NCBI RefSeq assembly: GCF_022023855.1
Contig: NZ_CP059452.1
Span: forward strand, 1-64,000
Origin: Azospirillum brasilense
GTDB lineage: Bacteria > Pseudomonadota > Alphaproteobacteria > Azospirillales > Azospirillaceae
Length of the DNA stretch: 64,000 nt
Reading direction: 5' to 3'
A program made the position numbers and the translations under genes. The notes under the pieces were generated by a model. That model saw only the letters and a list, made by a program, of their open reading frames with translations. It did not search any database and was not told the origin of the DNA. Positions 1 through 7,460 of this stretch are shown here, one piece after another (the first letter of the stretch is position 1; each line of letters opens with the position of its first letter).

Positions 1-891
1 ATGGACTGGGACAAGTTGCGGGTGTTCCACGCTGTGGCCGAGGCCGGCAGCTTCACCCACGCGGGCGAGGCCCTCAACCTCAGCCAATCGGCGGTCAGCC
101 GGCAGATCAGCGCGCTGGAGGACAGCCTCGGCGTTCCGCTGTTCCACCGGCACGCCCGCGGCCTGATCCTGACCGAGCAGGGCGAGTTGCTGAATCACGC
201 GGCGCGCGACATCTTCGCGAAGCTGTCGATGACCCAGGCGATGCTGAGCGAGAGCAAGGACGCCGCCAAGGGGCCGCTGAAGGTGACGGCCACGGCGGCC
301 TTCGGTTCGACATGGCTGACCCCGCGCATCGGAGAATTCCTGGCGCTCTACCCGGACATCCAGCTCACCCTGCTGATCACCGACACGGAGTTGGATCTGG
401 GCATGCGTGAGGCCGACGTGGCGATCCGCGTCAGCCCACCGCGCCAGCCCGACCTGATCCAGCGTCATCTGATGACCTTCCGCTCTCACCTCTACGCGCA
501 CCGCCGGTACCTGGACCGGAAGGGAGAGCCGCAGACGGTGGCCGATCTCGCCTCGCACGATCTGGTGACCTATCCGCAGGAACTGCGCCCGCCCTTCGCC
601 AACACCCACTGGCTGCGCGATCTGGTGACCGATCCGGTGGCCCGCGACCGGACGGTCCTCCAAGTCAACAACCTGTACGCGATCTTCCGCGCCGTGGAAA
701 GCGGGCTCGGTGTCGGCTCGCTGCCCGACTATCTGGTGACCGGCCTGGACGATATCGTGCGGGTGCTACCGGATCAGTCCGGATCGAAGGTGGACGCCTT
801 CTTCGTCTATCCGGAGGAACTGCGCCATTCCAAGCGCATCGCGGTCTTCCGCGACTTCCTGGTCAAGAAGGTTGCGGAGAGCCAATTCTAA
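1..891 (+). CDS. LysR-family transcriptional regulator
   Basis: DNA-binding regulator of 296 residues, the usual LysR length. An N-terminal winged helix-turn-helix covers about residues 1-60, with the AGSFTHAGEALNLSQSAVSRQ helices and the SALEDSLG turn typical of the family. The remainder is the two-lobed periplasmic-binding-protein-like effector domain. The ATG is the first base of the window, so the ribosome binding site cannot be seen, but the MDWDKLRVFHAVAEAGS start matches normal LysR N-termini and the gene looks complete. It is followed by a hairpin terminator. Its target gene is probably on the unseen left side, because LysR genes are usually divergent from what they control. Effector unknown. 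Confidence 0.9.
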   Translation: MDWDKLRVFHAVAEAGSFTHAGEALNLSQSAVSRQISALEDSLGVPLFHRHARGLILTEQGELLNHAARDIFAKLSMTQAMLSESKDAAKGPLKVTATAAFGSTWLTPRIGEFLALYPDIQLTLLITDTELDLGMREADVAIRVSPPRQPDLIQRHLMTFRSHLYAHRRYLDRKGEPQTVADLASHDLVTYPQELRPPFANTHWLRDLVTDPVARDRTVLQVNNLYAIFRAVESGLGVGSLPDYLVTGLDDIVRVLPDQSGSKVDAFFVYPEELRHSKRIAVFRDFLVKKVAESQF

Positions 892-915
892 TTCCCGCTC
901 AGCGGATTGGCCAAC

Positions 916-949
916 AAGGGGCGCGGCGCCGGACAGGGCCGTGCCCCTT
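916..949 (+). terminator. Probable rho-independent terminator of the LysR gene
   Basis: A 12-base stem (916-927 pairing with 938-949, one G-U pair) with a 10-base loop is followed by the T-rich stretch TGTTCTTTC. It lies 25 bases after the LysR stop. Confidence 0.6.
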
Positions 950-1062
950 TGTTCTTTCGGCCATTCGGCTTTGGCCGGCGGCGGGGCGAACCCCGTTTTC
1001 GTGTTGGGCCGATGCAAGCACCGCGCGCTTCGAAGACGAACCGCGCAATCCGCATCCGGCGT

Positions 1063-1782
1063 TCAAGCGGATTCGGCGATCGGTTCGGCCGGAGTGGAAT
1101 CGCTGTCGAACAGGTCGGGGAAGCGCCGGGCCAGATCGGGCAGGGAGTTCAGAATCTCGCGCAGATGCACGCGCATGGCAGCCTCGGCGGCGTCGGGGCA
1201 GCGCGCCCGGATGCCCTCGACGATCTGCTCGTGCTGGGCGATCAGCCGGTCCAGCGGAGTCGCCTGGGGCAGGCTGAGGTAGCGCACGCGGTCCATCTGG
1301 GCCTTGGTTTCCTCCACCACACGCCAAGCGTATTCGCAGTCGACCCCCAGCGCGATGGTGCGGTGGAAGGCTTCGTCCAGATCCAGGAAGGCCGCCGGGT
1401 TGGTGCTCGTGGCGGCGTCGCGCTGCGCCTTCAGGTTGGCCTCCAGCTCCGCGACGGCGCGGGCCGGCAACCCCTCGCCGGCCTTGCGGGCCACGGCCAG
1501 TTCCACCGCCTCGCGGACGAAGCGGGCGTCCATCACCTGCTTGGCCGAGATCTTGACGACGAAGGTGCCGCGCTGCGGGCGGATGACCACCAGTCCGGAC
1601 TCGCTCAGCTTGATGAAGGCCTCGCGCACCGGCTGGCGGCTGACGCCCAACTGCCCCGCAACCTCCTGCTCGGACAACGGCTGGCCGGGCTGAAACTGCA
1701 TCGTCACGATGGCGTGGCGCAATTCCCGAAAGACGCGGCGCGCCACGGGCTCGGTCGAATCCGGCTCGATCCTCCTCAACAT
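1063..1782 (-). CDS. GntR-family regulator, FCD (FadR-like) subfamily
   Basis: Regulator of 239 residues. The N-terminal winged helix (about residues 12-75) includes the GntR signature EQEVAGQLGVSRQPVREAF. The C-terminal all-helical FCD domain keeps the usual metal/ligand set: an Asp and His in LDLDEAFHRT, a His in AQHEQI and a His in RVHLREIL. The ATG at 1782 is chosen over longer versions because it follows a strong purine tract (GGATTGGGGGG) and removes a low-complexity leader. It is divergent from the TRAP operon at 1968, so it most likely controls that transporter in response to the transported acid or a breakdown product. The ligand cannot be read from sequence. Confidence 0.9.
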   Translation of the reverse strand: MLRRIEPDSTEPVARRVFRELRHAIVTMQFQPGQPLSEQEVAGQLGVSRQPVREAFIKLSESGLVVIRPQRGTFVVKISAKQVMDARFVREAVELAVARKAGEGLPARAVAELEANLKAQRDAATSTNPAAFLDLDEAFHRTIALGVDCEYAWRVVEETKAQMDRVRYLSLPQATPLDRLIAQHEQIVEGIRARCPDAAEAAMRVHLREILNSLPDLARRFPDLFDSDSTPAEPIAESA

Positions 1783-1892
1783 GTTCCCCCCAATCCCTTC
1801 TTTTTTCCGTCCGCCCCGCCGGTGCCCGCCCGGACGATCCTGTACGGCGGATTCATCCTGCACCGTTCGCAAGCCCATGGACAACACCATTC

Positions 1893-1902
1893 TTGTATAC
1901 TA
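1893..1902. promoter_or_regulatory. Candidate GntR operator overlapping a -10 box
   Basis: TTGTATACTA fits the general FadR/GntR half-site pattern (N-y-GT-M-K-AC-y-N) as a palindromic core and contains TATACT, a good sigma-70 -10 hexamer. It lies in the divergent region between the GntR gene and the TRAP operon, about 65 bases before dctP. No convincing -35 box is present at normal spacing. Assignment to this regulator is inference. Confidence 0.4.
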
Positions 1903-1967
1903 CCATACCAGTCGCGTATCGAACAATCGCCTCCGTGCAAGAGGCGTTGTCCTCAAAGGGAGGAAAC

Positions 1968-2951
1968 ATGAGCATCATCACTCGTACTTGGCGCGTCGCC
2001 GCCCTCGGCTTTGCGCTGGCCACCGTCGCCGGCGGCGCGCTGGCCGCCGATTACACGCTCAGCGTCAACACGGCGCTGGCCCAGCAGGACCCGCTCTACA
2101 AGGGGCTGGAGGAGTTCAAGAAGAACGTCGAGGCGCGGTCCGGCGGCAAGATGGCCGTCCGCCTGTTCCCCGGCTCGCAGCTCGGCAAGGACGAGGACGT
2201 GCTGGAGCAGGCCCGCGCCGGGGCCGGAGTCGCGGTCGTCGTGGACGGCGGGCGTCTCGCCGTCTTCGTGAAGGAGTTCGGCGTTCTGGGCGGCCCGTAC
2301 CTCGCCCAGGGGTACGACGGCATCCGCAAGGTCGTCACCTCGCCGATGTTTGACCAATGGTCGGACAAGCTGCGCAAGGCGTCGGGCCATCAGGTGCTGT
2401 CCTTCAACTGGTGGCAGGGCGAGCGGCACCTGCTGACCAACAAGTCGGTGAAGGGTCCGGAAGACCTCGCCGGCATCCGCATGCGCACGCCGGGCGCTCC
2501 GGTGTGGATGGAGACGATCCGCGCCATGGGCGCCACCCCGACCCCGATGGGCTGGTCGGAGGTCTACACCGGCCTGCAGCAGAAGGTGATCGACGGCGTC
2601 GAGGCCCAGCATCCGGCCAGCTTCGGTTCCCGTCTGTATGAAGTGACCAACCACGTCACCAAGACCGGCCACATCAACCTGATCACCGGCATCGTGACCA
2701 GCGCCGCCTGGTTCGACAAGCTGCCGCCGGAGCAGCAGACGATCCTCAAGGAAGAAGCGCTGAAGGCCGGCGACAGCGCGTCGCGCGCCACCCAGGCGTC
2801 GCTCGCCGACTTCGAGAAGCAGATGAAGGACAAGGGCATGACGATCGAGGAGATCGACGTGACCCCGTTCCGCAAGGCCACCGCGCCGGTCTACGAGAAG
2901 CTGGGCTACGCGGAACTCCACAAGGAAGTGGAAAAGCTGCTGCAGAACTGA
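1968..2951 (+). CDS. dctP: TRAP transporter solute-binding protein (DctP family)
   Basis: Periplasmic binding protein of a tripartite ATP-independent periplasmic transporter, 327 residues. A Sec signal peptide ends near residue 26 (GGALA before ADYTL). The family's ligand-binding arginine motif is seen as GIRMRTPGAP at about residues 169-178, followed by the typical MGWSEVYTGLQQKVIDGVEAQ stretch that these proteins use for substrate contact and dimer structure. The start at 1968 follows AAAGGGAGGAA; the upstream TTG at 1893 would add an implausible leader. The two membrane subunits follow directly. DctP-family proteins mostly bind carboxylates (C4 dicarboxylates, keto acids, sugar acids). The exact ligand is unknown. 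Confidence 0.92.
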   Translation: MSIITRTWRVAALGFALATVAGGALAADYTLSVNTALAQQDPLYKGLEEFKKNVEARSGGKMAVRLFPGSQLGKDEDVLEQARAGAGVAVVVDGGRLAVFVKEFGVLGGPYLAQGYDGIRKVVTSPMFDQWSDKLRKASGHQVLSFNWWQGERHLLTNKSVKGPEDLAGIRMRTPGAPVWMETIRAMGATPTPMGWSEVYTGLQQKVIDGVEAQHPASFGSRLYEVTNHVTKTGHINLITGIVTSAAWFDKLPPEQQTILKEEALKAGDSASRATQASLADFEKQMKDKGMTIEEIDVTPFRKATAPVYEKLGYAELHKEVEKLLQN

Positions 2952-2980
2952 CGCAGGGTTCGGTTCGCGCTGACCTTGCT

Positions 2981-3120
2981 CCCTCCCTGACCCTCCCCCG
3001 CTTACGCAGGGGAGGGGACAAATTCTCCCTCCCCCGCCCAGTTCCAGCGCAAACCTTTGGTTTGCGCTGACGCGGCAGGCGGACCTTTGGTCCGCCGAGA
3101 GGGGGGAGGGCCGGGGCGGG
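2981..3120. repeat. Composite GC-rich palindromic intergenic element
   Basis: This stretch between dctP and dctQ holds several nested hairpins: CCCTCCCC (2991-2998) with GGGGAGGG (3009-3016); a perfect 11-base stem 3045-3055/3059-3069; and a perfect 8-base stem 3078-3085/3089-3096. Both later stems share the loop TTT. It ends in a GGGGGGAGGGCCGGGG block seen in other copies in the window (for example 24900-24980). It may cap dctP mRNA and raise binding-protein levels relative to the membrane subunits. Confidence 0.75.
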
Positions 3121-3171
3121 GCAATGCTTCCTAAATCCAAAGCCGTCCGCCGCCATCAAGGGACCGCCATC

Positions 3172-3690
3172 ATGTCGTCCTTGTTTCACAAGGGGGAAGC
3201 CTTCCTGGCGATGCTTCTCCTCGCCGCCATCGTCCTGCTCGTCTTCGCCGCCGGCGTTATGCGCTGGTTCGGCCATCCTCTGGTCTGGTCGGTGGACGTG
3301 GCGCAGCTCCTGTTCGTCTGGGTCGCCTTCCTCGGCGCCGACATGGCGCTGCGCAAGCGCGCCCACATCGGCATCGACTATCTGGTCAAGCGTCTTCCGG
3401 CCTCCAGCCGGGCCGTGCTCGATTTGGTGCTCGGTGTGCTGGTCCTCGCCTTTCTCATCACCATGACGGTGATGGGCTACCGGCTGACCATGCTGAACCT
3501 GGAGCGCCAGTTCGGCGACAGCGGCATCAGCTACGCCTTCGTGACATCGGCGGTGCCGGTGGGCTGCCTGCTGCTGGCCGTCACGCTGACCGGCCAGATC
3601 CTGGAAACGCTGCGCGAGCTGCGCAGCCACCCCAAACCGGTCTTCGCGCCGGCCCCCAAGGCCGGCGACATCGAGGAGGTCGTGCCGTGA
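3172..3690 (+). CDS. dctQ: TRAP transporter small permease subunit (DctQ family)
   Basis: Small membrane subunit of 172 residues with four predicted transmembrane helices, starting near residues 13-33 (AMLLLAAIVLLVFAAGVM). The conserved DctQ stretch WSVDVAQLLFVWVAFLGADMALRKRAHIGIDYLV is present. It partners the large permease DctM, with which it overlaps by four bases (GTGA), so the two are translationally coupled. The ATG at 3172 has AAGGGA upstream. An ATG at 3124 in the same frame is possible but would begin inside the palindromic element. Complete and ordinary. Confidence 0.88.
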   Translation: MSSLFHKGEAFLAMLLLAAIVLLVFAAGVMRWFGHPLVWSVDVAQLLFVWVAFLGADMALRKRAHIGIDYLVKRLPASSRAVLDLVLGVLVLAFLITMTVMGYRLTMLNLERQFGDSGISYAFVTSAVPVGCLLLAVTLTGQILETLRELRSHPKPVFAPAPKAGDIEEVVP

Positions 3691-4964
3691 CCCTTCTTGC
3701 CGTCACCTTCTTCGCGCTGATGGCCTTCGGGCTTCCGATCGCCTTTGCCATCGGCATCGCCGGCTTCTCCTTCTTCGCCACGAACGACATCATCCCGATG
3801 TCCATCGGGGTGCAGCAGGTCGCCTCGGCCTCGCAGAGCTTCCCGCTGCTGGCCGTGCCCTTCTTCGTGCTGGCCGGTCACATGATGAACCGGACGGGCA
3901 TCACCAGCCGTCTGATCAACTGTTCCAACGTGCTGGTGTCCTGGATGTCCGGCGGGCTGGCGCAGGTCTGCATCGTGCTGTCCACGCTGATGGGCGGCGT
4001 CTCCGGCTCGGCGGTTGCCGACGCCGCGATGGAGGCCCGCATCCTCGGCCCCAGTCTGATCGCCCGCGGCTATTCGAAAGGCTTCACCTCGGCCACCATC
4101 GCGGTCGGCTCGCTGATCACCGCGACGATCCCGCCCAGCCTTGGTCTGATTCTCTACGGCTTCGTCGGCAACGTGTCGATCGGCCGGCTGTTCCTGGCCG
4201 GCGTCATTCCAGGTCTGTTGATGATGGCCGGGCTGATGCTGACGGTTTGGCTGATCGCCAAGCGACGCGGCTACCGTCCGGAGATGGCGGAGCGGCCGAC
4301 CCTGCGCGCCGTGTGGCGGGCGATGGCCGACGCGAAATGGGCACTGCTGTTCCCGGTGGCCTTGCTGTTCGCCATCCGCGGCGGCCTGTTCACCCCGTCG
4401 GAGGTCGGCGCCTTCGCCGTCGTCTACGCCGCCGTCGTCGGTTTCCTGCTGCACAAGGAGCTGACTTGGGCCGCGGTGGCCGAGGCGCTTCAGGAAGCGG
4501 TGGTGGACACCGGCCTGATCATGCTCATCATCCTGTTCTCGGGCATGGTCGGCTACGCCATCATCTTCGAGCAGGCGCCCCAGACCATCGCCGAGGCGAT
4601 GACCCAGCTCACCACCAACCCGCTGCTGGTGGTCGCGCTGATCCTGATCTTCCTGTTCATCGCCGGACTGTTCGTCGAAAGCACGGTGCTGGTCCTGCTG
4701 CTGACGCCGATCTTCCTGCCGATCGTGACGCCGCTGGGCGTCGATCCGGTGCATTTCGGCATCCTGATGATGACCATCGTGACGCTGGGCTCGATGACGC
4801 CGCCGGTGGGCGTGGCGATGTACACGGTGTGCAGCCTGCTCGACTGCCCGGTGGAGGAGTATGTCGTCGAATCGCTGCCCTTCGTCGGCACCATCGTCCT
4901 GCTGGTCGCCGTGCTGACGCTGTGGCCGGGGCTGGTGCTGTTCCTGCCCAACATGCTGATGTAA
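3687..4964 (+). CDS. dctM: TRAP transporter large permease subunit (DctM family)
   Basis: Large sodium-coupled permease of 425 residues with about 12 transmembrane helices, the normal DctM size. It begins with GTG overlapping the dctQ stop, preceded by GAGGAGG. The family features are visible: GLPIAFAIGIAGF near the start, the GGVSGSAVADAAM loop, and the second-half repeat with TLGSMTPPVGVAMYTVC. With dctP and dctQ it makes a complete TRAP system; no catabolic enzyme gene sits in the operon, so the substrate is left open. It ends the operon without an obvious terminator. Confidence 0.92.
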   Translation: MTLLAVTFFALMAFGLPIAFAIGIAGFSFFATNDIIPMSIGVQQVASASQSFPLLAVPFFVLAGHMMNRTGITSRLINCSNVLVSWMSGGLAQVCIVLSTLMGGVSGSAVADAAMEARILGPSLIARGYSKGFTSATIAVGSLITATIPPSLGLILYGFVGNVSIGRLFLAGVIPGLLMMAGLMLTVWLIAKRRGYRPEMAERPTLRAVWRAMADAKWALLFPVALLFAIRGGLFTPSEVGAFAVVYAAVVGFLLHKELTWAAVAEALQEAVVDTGLIMLIILFSGMVGYAIIFEQAPQTIAEAMTQLTTNPLLVVALILIFLFIAGLFVESTVLVLLLTPIFLPIVTPLGVDPVHFGILMMTIVTLGSMTPPVGVAMYTVCSLLDCPVEEYVVESLPFVGTIVLLVAVLTLWPGLVLFLPNMLM

Positions 4965-5118
4965 GACCTGATGGGAGGGCAAGGAGAGCTTGTCTTGGAA
5001 CGGGGCGCTGATATACTAATATATGGCGCTCCGATCTCTCGGCGGACCCACGGCCGGTCCGGGCACACCAAGCCCCGTCCATGGAGCGTCCTTGTCATTG
5101 TGGAAACGGGGCAGGGCC

Positions 5119-5167
5119 GCGTTTGAAGGGCAAACGCCAAGGGGCGGTCCGGGCAGGGCCGCCCCTT
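5119..5167 (-). terminator. Tandem hairpins 3' of the DUF808 gene
   Basis: Two perfect hairpins lie just past the stop of the leftward gene: GCGTTTG (5119-5125) with CAAACGC (5131-5137), and a 9-base stem 5139-5147/5159-5167. Neither has a good U-tract on the minus strand, so these may be 3'-end protecting structures or a weak terminator. Confidence 0.4.
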
Positions 5168-5183
5168 CGCGCTTCCAGACGCT

Positions 5184-6224
5184 CTATTTGCCCCTCACCA
5201 TGCCCCAGAGCGGCTCGATCACCTTGTGCACCAGGGGGATCAGCAGGGCGCCCAGCAACAAGCCGAACACCCCGGCCCCGGCCGCCCCGACCAGCCATTC
5301 CACCGAGGCCTTCGCCGCCGGCACGGCCTCTCCCGCCGCTACGGCGGCGCCGTGGATCGCGTGCCCGACCGCGGTCAGGCCGAAGCCCTCCAGCCCATGG
5401 ATGACGATGCCGCCGCCGACCCACAGCATGGCCGCGGTGCCGACCAGGGCGAGCAGCTTCAGGAAGACCGGCATCCCCTTGACCAGCCCACGCCCGATCG
5501 CCTGGGTGACCGGGGCGAGCGTTCGGTCGGCCCCGCCCGGAGCGCCGGGGGAGGGGGTGCGCAACCCCAGGAGGCTGGCCGCCGGGCGCCCGTTCTGCGC
5601 CAGCGACAGGCCGACGTCGTCCGCCTTCACGATCAGCGCCACCGCGCCGTAGACGAGGCCGGTGATGCCCACCCCGACGATGGCAAGGACGGCCGCCTGC
5701 ATCCAGAAGGACGAGGTTTCGGCGGCGACCGTGGACAGGACGATGGCCATGATCTCCGCCGACAGGATCAGGTCGGTCTTGATGGCGCTGTTGACCTTCT
5801 CCCGCTCGAACTGTGCGGCGTCCTGCCCTATGGCGTTCGCTCCTTCGGCGTCATGATGCGCCGCGTGAGGGCGCAGCGCCTCCCACACCTTCTCCGCCCC
5901 CTCGTAGCAGAGGAAGCCGCCGCCGAGCATCAGCAGCGGCGTGATCGCCCAGGGCGCCACGAGGCTGAGCGCCAGCGCCAGGGGCAGCAGGAAAATGAGC
6001 TTGTTCTTCAGCGAGCCCAGCGCAATCTTGCCGATGATCGGCAATTCACGCTCGGCGGTGAAGCCGACCACATAGCGCGGCGTCACCGCGGCGTCGTCCA
6101 CCACCACCCCGGCGGCCTTGGCCCCCGCCCGCGCCGCCTGCCCTGCGGCGTCGTCCAGCGAGGCGGCGGCGACCTTCGCCAACCCGGCCACATCGTCCAG
6201 CAGTGCGATCAGTCCCGTGCTCAA
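5184..6224 (-). CDS. DUF808-family inner-membrane protein (YedI-like)
   Basis: Membrane protein of 346 residues matching the DUF808 family: it opens with STGLIALLDDVAGLAKVAAASLDDAAGQA, then TPRYVVGFTAERELPIIGKIALGSLKNKLIFLLP, followed by about eight hydrophobic segments. The start is called at the TTG codon 6224 because family members begin at this point and the TTG is preceded by GGAGGGGAG; the ATG further upstream adds an unrelated leader. The family is widespread and of unknown molecular role. It stands alone, transcribed leftwards, with paired hairpins after its stop. Confidence 0.82.
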   Translation of the reverse strand: MSTGLIALLDDVAGLAKVAAASLDDAAGQAARAGAKAAGVVVDDAAVTPRYVVGFTAERELPIIGKIALGSLKNKLIFLLPLALALSLVAPWAITPLLMLGGGFLCYEGAEKVWEALRPHAAHHDAEGANAIGQDAAQFEREKVNSAIKTDLILSAEIMAIVLSTVAAETSSFWMQAAVLAIVGVGITGLVYGAVALIVKADDVGLSLAQNGRPAASLLGLRTPSPGAPGGADRTLAPVTQAIGRGLVKGMPVFLKLLALVGTAAMLWVGGGIVIHGLEGFGLTAVGHAIHGAAVAAGEAVPAAKASVEWLVGAAGAGVFGLLLGALLIPLVHKVIEPLWGMVRGK

Positions 6225-6302
6225 GGTTTTGGCTCCCCTCCGTACCGGCGTCCATGGAGCAGACAACGCCGCCGGGGGCAAGCCGGACCTTCGGAGGGGC
6301 GG

Positions 6303-6911
6303 TCAGTCGTCGATCAACTGATCGGCGGTGAGCATGTGGACATCCGGGTCCGGCGTGTCCCGGCCGTCGTCCAGGTAAAGCACCCGGTCCACCAGCACCA
6401 GGACGCGCACGCCGTCCACCGGCACGACGCTCAGCCGCCGGTTGATGACGGCGTTGCGGAAGGCCACGGCCCGGTCGTTGTAGGTGACCGACAGCACGTC
6501 GTTCGTTCCTTCCAGCATGGGCAGCGCGTAGCGCTCCATCATCTCCGCGGTCAGCCCGTCGATGCGCGGCAGCAGGGAGGAACCAACGATGTCGAAGCGG
6601 TGCCGCTCGATCCAGCGGGCCAGCGGCGGGGATACAGCCTGAGCGATCAGGCCGGGTGTGTAGAGGGTGCATTTCTCGCTCATGCTCCGCACCATCGCCT
6701 TCAGGCCGAGGAAGGTGGGATGGTGCCGGAAATGGCCGGTCAGCACGTCGCGCAACAGCGCCTGCTCCCGCGGGTCGGGCAGGGCGGCGCCGGATTCCCA
6801 GCGGGCGACGGTTTCCTCGGTGGTGGCCAGCATGACGGCGAACTGCGCGGTGGTCAGGCCGTGCAGCCTTCGCAACGCGCGCACGATCTGCGGCCACTCA
6901 TGCACCGGCAC
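6303..6911 (-). CDS. XRE-type helix-turn-helix regulator with unknown C-terminal domain
   Basis: Protein of 202 residues. Residues about 8-55 form a Cro/C1-type helix-turn-helix (IVRALRRLHGLTTAQFAVML, then TVARWESGAALPDP). The remaining 140 residues are not a domain I can name; the stretch around LEGTNDVLSVTYNDRAVAFRNAV and VLVLVDRVLYLDDG is mixed alpha/beta and could be PAS-like. The start is a GTG at 6911 with GGAGAG six bases upstream; no in-frame ATG occurs before residue 27. It is divergent from the small gene at 7160 and is a candidate regulator for it. Confidence 0.72.
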   Translation of the reverse strand: MPVHEWPQIVRALRRLHGLTTAQFAVMLATTEETVARWESGAALPDPREQALLRDVLTGHFRHHPTFLGLKAMVRSMSEKCTLYTPGLIAQAVSPPLARWIERHRFDIVGSSLLPRIDGLTAEMMERYALPMLEGTNDVLSVTYNDRAVAFRNAVINRRLSVVPVDGVRVLVLVDRVLYLDDGRDTPDPDVHMLTADQLIDD

Positions 6912-7105
6912 AGACGGCTCTCCAGATTATCTCCAGGGGTAATGATCGGAGAATACGCGATTCCCCGGCAAACACATACGCAATCATGTGGGAGAAGTCA
7001 TACCGGAGTATCCATTTTTTGGTTCGCCAAGCCGACTGTTCCGACCCTAAACGCTTGAGGCAGCTGTAATTTTTCGGTCTTGCTGCTCTGCGGGCATAGC
7101 GCTTC

Positions 7106-7122
7106 TGGTATCGGGTATACCA
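7106..7122. promoter_or_regulatory. Inverted repeat upstream of the 64-residue gene
   Basis: TGGTAT and ATACCA form a perfect 6-base inverted repeat around a 5-base spacer, 38 bases before the ATG at 7160, in an AT-rich divergent region (6912-7159). It looks like an operator for a dimeric regulator. The XRE-type protein encoded at 6303-6911 is the nearest candidate; this is inference. Confidence 0.45.
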
Positions 7123-7159
7123 CGGCACAATAGCCCCATCAGCAAAGAGGAGACACATC

Positions 7160-7354
7160 ATGGCTTACGCTTCCGCCCATCACAGCCATCACGACGGCCT
7201 TCTGTCGAGCATCGCCAAGGGTGTTACGGAATTCGCCAGCGCTTGGTTCTCGGCCACTCCTCTGTATATCGTATACCAAGCCGTGTCGTCCGGCACCTAC
7301 GCCCCGGCTGCCAGCACCTCCACGCTCGACCTGCCGACGCTGATGCGCGAATGA
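7160..7354 (+). CDS. Small orphan protein of 64 residues, unknown function
   Basis: I do not recognise this protein. It has a strong ribosome binding site (AAAGAGGAGA, 7 bases before ATG), a His-rich N-terminus (HHSHHDGLL), a possible amphipathic segment over residues 17-32, a moderately hydrophobic patch (ATPLYIVYQAV), and an Ala/Ser/Thr-rich tail ending LDLPTLMRE. It is neither secreted nor clearly transmembrane. The transcription unit is well defined: an inverted repeat and AT-rich region upstream, and a strong terminator 55 bases after the stop. That framing, plus normal codon use, argues for a real, possibly highly expressed, single gene rather than a chance frame. Confidence 0.7.
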   Translation: MAYASAHHSHHDGLLSSIAKGVTEFASAWFSATPLYIVYQAVSSGTYAPAASTSTLDLPTLMRE

Positions 7355-7408
7355 CCGGCGCCAGGGCCTTCCGGCCCCACGACGCGGCGGCCCGCCCATC
7401 CGGGCCGG

Positions 7409-7443
7409 AAAAAAGGACCGACTCCTCCGGAGCGGTCCTTTTT
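7409..7443. terminator. Strong bidirectional rho-independent terminator
   Basis: An 11-base stem (7410-7420 with 7433-7443; core GGACCG/CGGTCC flanked by A and T runs) closes a 12-base loop. T-tracts occur on both strands, so it can end the small gene at 7160-7354 and also the leftward GT41 gene whose stop is at 7461. Confidence 0.88.
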
Positions 7444-7460
7444 CAGTTTTGTGCGCTGTT

